NCBI GenBank assembly: GCA_963169135.1
Contig: CAUJEQ010000009.1
Coordinates: forward strand, 1 to 16,574
Source of the DNA: Chloroflexota bacterium
Lineage (GTDB): Bacteria > Chloroflexota > Dehalococcoidia > Tepidiformales > Tepidiformaceae
Direction of reading: 5' to 3'
DNA: 16,574 nucleotides
Position 1 is the first letter of the stretch. Every line of letters starts with the position of its first letter. Shown piece after piece: positions 13,727-16,574 of this stretch. The notes beneath the pieces were generated by a model. It worked only from the letters and a program-made list of their open reading frames with translations, had not been told where the DNA came from and ran no database searches. Made by a program: the position numbers and the translations under genes.

Positions 13727-14665
13727 ATGCGGATCTGGTCCTACATCGACGGACGCTGGCGCGAGACGGAATCCGAAGCCGCCGCGCCGCGCTGGTACGA
13801 CCTCGCGCGCCAGGACGCCGATTACCTGAAGACCCTCGGCGAGCGATTCGGGCTCCATCCACTCTCGATCGAAGACTGTCTCTCTCCCTACATCCACACG
13901 CCCAAGCTCGATGACTTCGGCGACCACGTGTTCATCGTCGCCGCCGCCATGGTGCCGGAATCGGACCAGCCCGAACCGGAAGAGCTCGACATCTTCCTCG
14001 GCGCCGACTACCTCATCACCTACCACGACGGGCCTGAGGCGCCACCGTCGATCGCGGAGGTCGCCAGCGCCATCTCCGGGGGCGTCAACATCCGGCCGGG
14101 CGTCGATGGCTTGATGTACGAAATCATCGACCGCAGCGTTGACGCGATCATTCCCCGCATCAACACCATGAGCGAGGAGCTCGACAGTATCGAAGACCGC
14201 ATCATCGGCGAAGGCGTGAGCGGCGTGGACCACCACCGCGTGCTCGAACTCCGCTCCCTCGCCGGCCGGGTCCGCCGCCTCATCGTGCCCGAACAAAACC
14301 TGATGCTGCGCTTCGGCCGAGGCGAAGTCCGCCTCGTCCAGTCCTCGAACCAGGTCTACTTCCGCGATATCTACGACCACCTCGTCCGCGTCGACATGGC
14401 CCTCGAGGAACTCCGCGAGGACGCCGAAGTTGCCCTCGGCACGTACATGAGCGCGCTCAACAACCGCATGAACGAAGTGATGAAGGTACTCGCCGTGGTC
14501 GGTGCCCTCGCCCTCCCCGCCACGGTCATCACCGGCATCTTCGGCACCAACTTCGATGACATCCCCGGGCTTCACAGCAACTGGGGCTTCGCCGCCATGC
14601 TGGCCGCGATGGCGGCGATGGCGGGCTCCATGGCCTACATCTTCCATCGCCGCGGCTGGTTCTGA
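13727..14665 (+). CDS. corA: CorA-family divalent cation transporter with variant GTN signature
   Basis: The 312-residue protein has the CorA layout: a cytoplasmic N-domain with HPLSIEDCLSPYIHTPKLDD (44-63), a long stalk helix, and two C-terminal transmembrane helices (about 251-273 and 286-306) ending in the basic tail HRRGWF. CorA proteins form pentameric Mg2+ (or Co2+/Ni2+/Zn2+) channels. The near-universal GMN signature at the end of TM1 reads GTN here (273-275, FGTNFDDIP). The periplasmic loop keeps acidic residues and the NWGF that follows. The frame is open far upstream (to 12989), but that part is antiparallel to nothing known and lies inside the DsbA-like gene in another frame. The MgtC/DUF4010 gene follows at once. 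Confidence 0.88.
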   Translation: MRIWSYIDGRWRETESEAAAPRWYDLARQDADYLKTLGERFGLHPLSIEDCLSPYIHTPKLDDFGDHVFIVAAAMVPESDQPEPEELDIFLGADYLITYHDGPEAPPSIAEVASAISGGVNIRPGVDGLMYEIIDRSVDAIIPRINTMSEELDSIEDRIIGEGVSGVDHHRVLELRSLAGRVRRLIVPEQNLMLRFGRGEVRLVQSSNQVYFRDIYDHLVRVDMALEELREDAEVALGTYMSALNNRMNEVMKVLAVVGALALPATVITGIFGTNFDDIPGLHSNWGFAAMLAAMAAMAGSMAYIFHRRGWF

Positions 14666-14712
14666 TGGCCCGCTACCTCCGGGCCGCGCCCCCGACGCGG
14701 GTCCGCCCGTGA
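14665..14712 (+). CDS. Possible 15-codon coupling minicistron between corA and the MgtC/DUF4010 gene
   Basis: The corA stop TGA (14663-14665) overlaps an ATG (14665-14667). This ATG opens a short frame, MARYLRAAPPTRVRP. Its TGA (14710-14712) overlaps the GTG start (14709) of the next gene. A ribosome could pass from gene to gene by termination-reinitiation at both overlaps. The overlaps are seen in the sequence; translation of the peptide is inference, and chance cannot be excluded. Confidence 0.3.
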   Translation: MARYLRAAPPTRVRP

Positions 14713-15971
14713 ACCTCGGCGACATCTCGTTCGACCAGGAGGGCTGGCGTCTCGCCGTCGCGCTCGGCATCGGCCTCCTCATGGGTGTCGAACGCGAGCG
14801 TCACAAAGGCTCGGGGCCCGGCCGCGCTCCTGCCGGCGTCCGTACGTTCGCCCTTGTCGCCCTCCTCGGCGGCATCTGCATGGTCATCGGCAACATGGCC
14901 GTCCTCGCGGTCGCACTCGCTTTCGTCGGTGCAGCCGTGCTCATCGCCTATGCACTCGGCGATCGTACCGACCCCGGATTGACCTCCGAAGTCGCCCTCC
15001 TCACGGCCTTCCTCCTGGGCGCCCTGGCGCAGCGCGAACCACAGATTGCCGCGGGACTGGCTGTGACGGTGACGATCCTCCTGGCGGTCCGCTCCCAGCT
15101 CCACCGCCTCGTCGAACAGGTGCTCACCGAACAAGAGATCCACGACGGCCTGCTCTTCGCGGCGGCCGCCCTCGTGGTCCTGCCCCTGCTCCCAAACGAG
15201 CCCGTCGGGCCCTACGGCGTGTTCGACCCCTTCGTCATGTGGCGGCTCGTTGTCATCGTGATGGCCATCGGCGCCGCCGGGTACATCGCCCACCGGATGC
15301 TCGGTTCGCGCGTGGGCCTGCCCCTGGCCGGCTTCGCGTCCGGCTTCGTCTCGAGTTCCGCCACCATCGGCGCCATGGGCGCGCGGGCGAAACGCGAGCC
15401 CAGGTTGCTCTGGCCGGCCGTCGCCGCGGCGGTCCTTTCGACCGTCGCCACGATCGTGCAGATGGTGGTGGTCGTGGGCGCCACCAGCCCCTCGGCTCTC
15501 CGCGAAATTGCCCCCGCCATGGCCACCGCAGGGCTGGCCGCCGCCGCTTACGGAGCCATCTTCGCCTTCCGCGCCCTCCGCGACGGGGGCGAGGTGGAGG
15601 CCGCTTCCGGCCGCGCATTCGAACCGAAGACCGCCATCATCTTCGCCGCCACCGTCACCGCCATCCTGCTTGTCTCGGCCGCACTCCACGATTGGCTCGG
15701 GAGCGCCGGCCTGACTCTCTCAACCGCTGTCGCCGGGTTCGCCGATACCCACTCCGCCGCGATCTCGGTCGCATCCCTTGTCGCGAGCGGCAAGGTCTCC
15801 GCGGAGGATGCCGTCATCCCGATCCTCGCGGGGTTGACGACCAACTCCTTCACGAAAGCCGTGCTGGCATTCGCGACCGGGGGACCCCGTTTCGCCCGCG
15901 CCGTCTGGCCGGGCATCGTCCTCGTGCTGCTGGCTGCCTGGGCGGGCGTGATCCTCGGCCTCGGCTGGTGA
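14709..15971 (+). CDS. MgtC/SapB N-domain plus DUF4010 integral membrane protein
   Basis: The 420-residue polytopic membrane protein starts with an MgtC/SapB-type domain (about 1-140). Its marker is GIGLLMGVERERH, then AGVRTFALVALLGGI, and later 'EVALLTAFLLGALAQREPQI'. A DUF4010 domain follows (about 180-410), with GLPLAGFASGFVSSSATIGA and 'AGLTTNSFTKAVLAFATGG'. Such proteins are annotated as MgtC-like, and some act in magnesium homeostasis, but the transport activity of the DUF4010 part is not established. Sitting directly after a CorA gene, it suggests a divalent-cation module. The start is GTG 14709, with no Shine-Dalgarno and a stop/start overlap with the preceding 15-codon frame. The frame stays open upstream inside corA, but that extension is not MgtC-like. 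Confidence 0.85.
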   Translation: MNLGDISFDQEGWRLAVALGIGLLMGVERERHKGSGPGRAPAGVRTFALVALLGGICMVIGNMAVLAVALAFVGAAVLIAYALGDRTDPGLTSEVALLTAFLLGALAQREPQIAAGLAVTVTILLAVRSQLHRLVEQVLTEQEIHDGLLFAAAALVVLPLLPNEPVGPYGVFDPFVMWRLVVIVMAIGAAGYIAHRMLGSRVGLPLAGFASGFVSSSATIGAMGARAKREPRLLWPAVAAAVLSTVATIVQMVVVVGATSPSALREIAPAMATAGLAAAAYGAIFAFRALRDGGEVEAASGRAFEPKTAIIFAATVTAILLVSAALHDWLGSAGLTLSTAVAGFADTHSAAISVASLVASGKVSAEDAVIPILAGLTTNSFTKAVLAFATGGPRFARAVWPGIVLVLLAAWAGVILGLGW

Positions 15972-15987
15972 CCCCCGGAACGCCAAA

Positions 15988-16020
15988 CGAGGCACGGAGC
16001 GGGGGAATCTCCGTGCCTCG
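15988..16020. terminator. Bidirectional hairpin terminator
   Basis: Perfect 12-bp arms cgaggcacggag (15988-15999) and ctccgtgcctcg (16009-16020) enclose a 9-nt loop. The hairpin lies between the ends of the rightward MgtC/DUF4010 gene (15971) and the leftward 63-residue gene (16056). There is no real T-tract on the plus strand; on the minus strand TTTGGCG follows. Position and stem strength still favour a shared terminator or mRNA 3'-end stabiliser. Confidence 0.7.
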
Positions 16021-16055
16021 CAATGAAAGAGGCGGGGCTGTGGCGCTGAGGGGGA

Positions 16056-16247
16056 TTACGCCGCCAGCCGATGCTCCTCGTTCGTGATGAAGTCGGTGTC
16101 TTCGAGCCAGTTCTTGAACGCCTTCGTGGCTCCGCAGCGCTTGCAGCGACCGTTCGAAACCGGGCCGCTGGCTTCTTCGATCACCCAGTGGTGGGCATGG
16201 GCCTCGACCTGGGCGCTGGTGGCGATGTCGATGATCGTCGCTTCCAT
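16056..16247 (-). CDS. Small CxxC (zinc-ribbon-like) protein of the HHW...GRCKRCGA type
   Basis: The 63-residue protein has the core HHWVIEEASGPVSNG, then RCKRCGATKAFKNW (Cys35 and Cys38, with His19/His20 upstream). One CxxC plus nearby histidines could bind a metal ion or pair with another subunit. Short proteins with this HHW-x-I...G-x-C-x-x-CG-x...F-x-N pattern recur in Chloroflexota and actinobacteria; the function is unknown. The start is ATG 16247 with a Shine-Dalgarno GGGAGG (plus-strand 16256-16261) 8 nt upstream and a -10-like TACTAT further up. Confidence 0.7.
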   Translation of the reverse strand: MEATIIDIATSAQVEAHAHHWVIEEASGPVSNGRCKRCGATKAFKNWLEDTDFITNEEHRLAA

Positions 16248-16304
16248 TTCATGTGCCTCCCTGCGGCGGGCTGGTTCCCCGCGCTCCGTTTCCTTGTTGA
16301 CCAG

Positions 16305-16310
16305 ATAGTA
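16305..16310 (-). promoter_or_regulatory. -10-like hexamer TACTAT of the CxxC gene
   Basis: On the minus strand TACTAT lies 57 nt upstream of ATG 16247. That leaves a normal leader with a Shine-Dalgarno, unlike the leaderless-type genes in this window. No good -35 is seen at the expected distance. Confidence 0.35.
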
Positions 16311-16402
16311 GGCGCGCCCTTCCCCGCCTCCACCCGACTGGCGGATGAGTCCGCGCTCACCTGAAAGGCGGATCCCAATTCAACGCGTGTGAACCCCATC
16401 AC

Positions 16403-16434
16403 AGTGGCGAGTGGCGAGTGGCGAGTGGCGAGTG
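16403..16434. repeat. Heptamer tandem repeat agtggcg, about 4.6 copies
   Basis: Four perfect units of agtggcg (16403-16430) plus agtg follow one another. The array is in the gene-free stretch 16248-16503. Apart from the CxxC promoter region and the second array at 16457-16475, I see nothing else there until the -10-like element at 16492. Confidence 0.9.
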
Positions 16435-16456
16435 CCCGGGCGGGGCAGCGGTGGGG

Positions 16457-16475
16457 AATCGGCAATCGTGAATCG
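16457..16475. repeat. Three aatcg units spaced by 7 bp
   Basis: aatcg occurs at 16457, 16464 and 16471, separated by two variable bases. It has the same 7-bp period as the agtggcg array 23 bp to the left but a different sequence. Confidence 0.6.
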
Positions 16476-16491
16476 AACATGGCGGGGCGTG

Positions 16492-16497
16492 TACCCT
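16492..16497 (+). promoter_or_regulatory. -10-like hexamer TACCCT of the gene at the right edge
   Basis: TACCCT ends 6 nt before GTG 16504. No Shine-Dalgarno is present, so a leaderless transcript is likely. Confidence 0.45.
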
Positions 16498-16503
16498 TCC
16501 TCC

Positions 16504-16574
16504 GTGCTCCAGCCCGACCTCGCCCGCAAGCTCATCGATGTCTACGGCGACAGCGGACGCGAATGGATAGCCGC
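16504..16574 (+). CDS. N-terminus of a probable aminoglycoside (streptomycin 6-) phosphotransferase-like protein, cut by the window edge
   Basis: Only 23 codons are visible, starting at a GTG and reading LARKLIDVYGDSGREWIA after MLQPD. The pattern of Ala/Arg/Ile, then 'YGDSGREW', resembles the start of the APH(6)/hydroxyurea-phosphotransferase family, where a similar helix ends in GxxGxxWL before the kinase domain. This is recognition from a short fragment, so the assignment is tentative. The start is supported by the TACCCT element 6 nt upstream. Confidence 0.45.
   Translation, partial: MLQPDLARKLIDVYGDSGREWIA

Noticed and set aside
16403..16475. A CRISPR array
   Set aside because: The units are 7 bp with no spacers; these are simple tandem repeats.

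Overview
The window is GC-rich, densely packed bacterial DNA. The gene set suggests a Chloroflexota bacterium, possibly of the Dehalococcoidia/Tepidiforma type. The signs are very long multi-GAF histidine kinases, membrane-anchored LuxR-HTH proteins with a beta-propeller, a short 'HHW...G.CK.CGA' protein, and several genes that appear to be leaderless. This placement is inference; no rRNA or other phylogenetic marker lies in the window.

Left part (1-4850). A four-helix-bundle (S23-type) gene on the minus strand is broken by a 2-bp AC duplication inside its most conserved motif. It is followed by a structured non-coding leader and a PAP2-superfamily membrane phosphatase or transferase. Next comes an intergenic stretch holding three copies of a dispersed repeat, then an Fpg/Nei-type DNA glycosylase. 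Between the glycosylase and a convergent 46-residue membrane protein sits a compact segment that encodes a LuxR-HTH/transmembrane/kelch-propeller protein. The segment is bounded by two exact 35-bp direct repeats, 1,550 bp apart. Each repeat copy carries the ends of both neighbouring genes, so both neighbours stay intact. This looks like a cassette inserted at a convergent stop-codon junction and is the most unusual structure seen. A half-size EamA transporter follows.

Middle (4845-11306). One minus-strand gene encodes a 2,153-residue soluble hybrid sensor kinase: ten tandem GAF domains in two subfamilies, then PAS, HisKA, HATPase and a C-terminal receiver.

Right part (11398-16574). A rightward run encodes an M23 metallopeptidase without a signal peptide, an alpha/beta hydrolase, a DsbA-like lipoprotein, a CorA-type transporter with the variant signature GTN, and an MgtC/DUF4010 membrane protein. 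The last two suggest a Mg2+/divalent-cation module. A strong bidirectional hairpin separates them from a convergent 63-residue CxxC protein. After heptamer tandem repeats, the first 23 codons of a probable aminoglycoside phosphotransferase-like gene run off the edge.

A theme across the window is that several start codons have no Shine-Dalgarno sequence. Instead a -10-like hexamer (TAnnnT or close to it) ends 6-8 nt upstream of the start, which suggests leaderless transcription. PAP2, the 46-residue protein and the 63-residue protein instead have clear Shine-Dalgarno sites.
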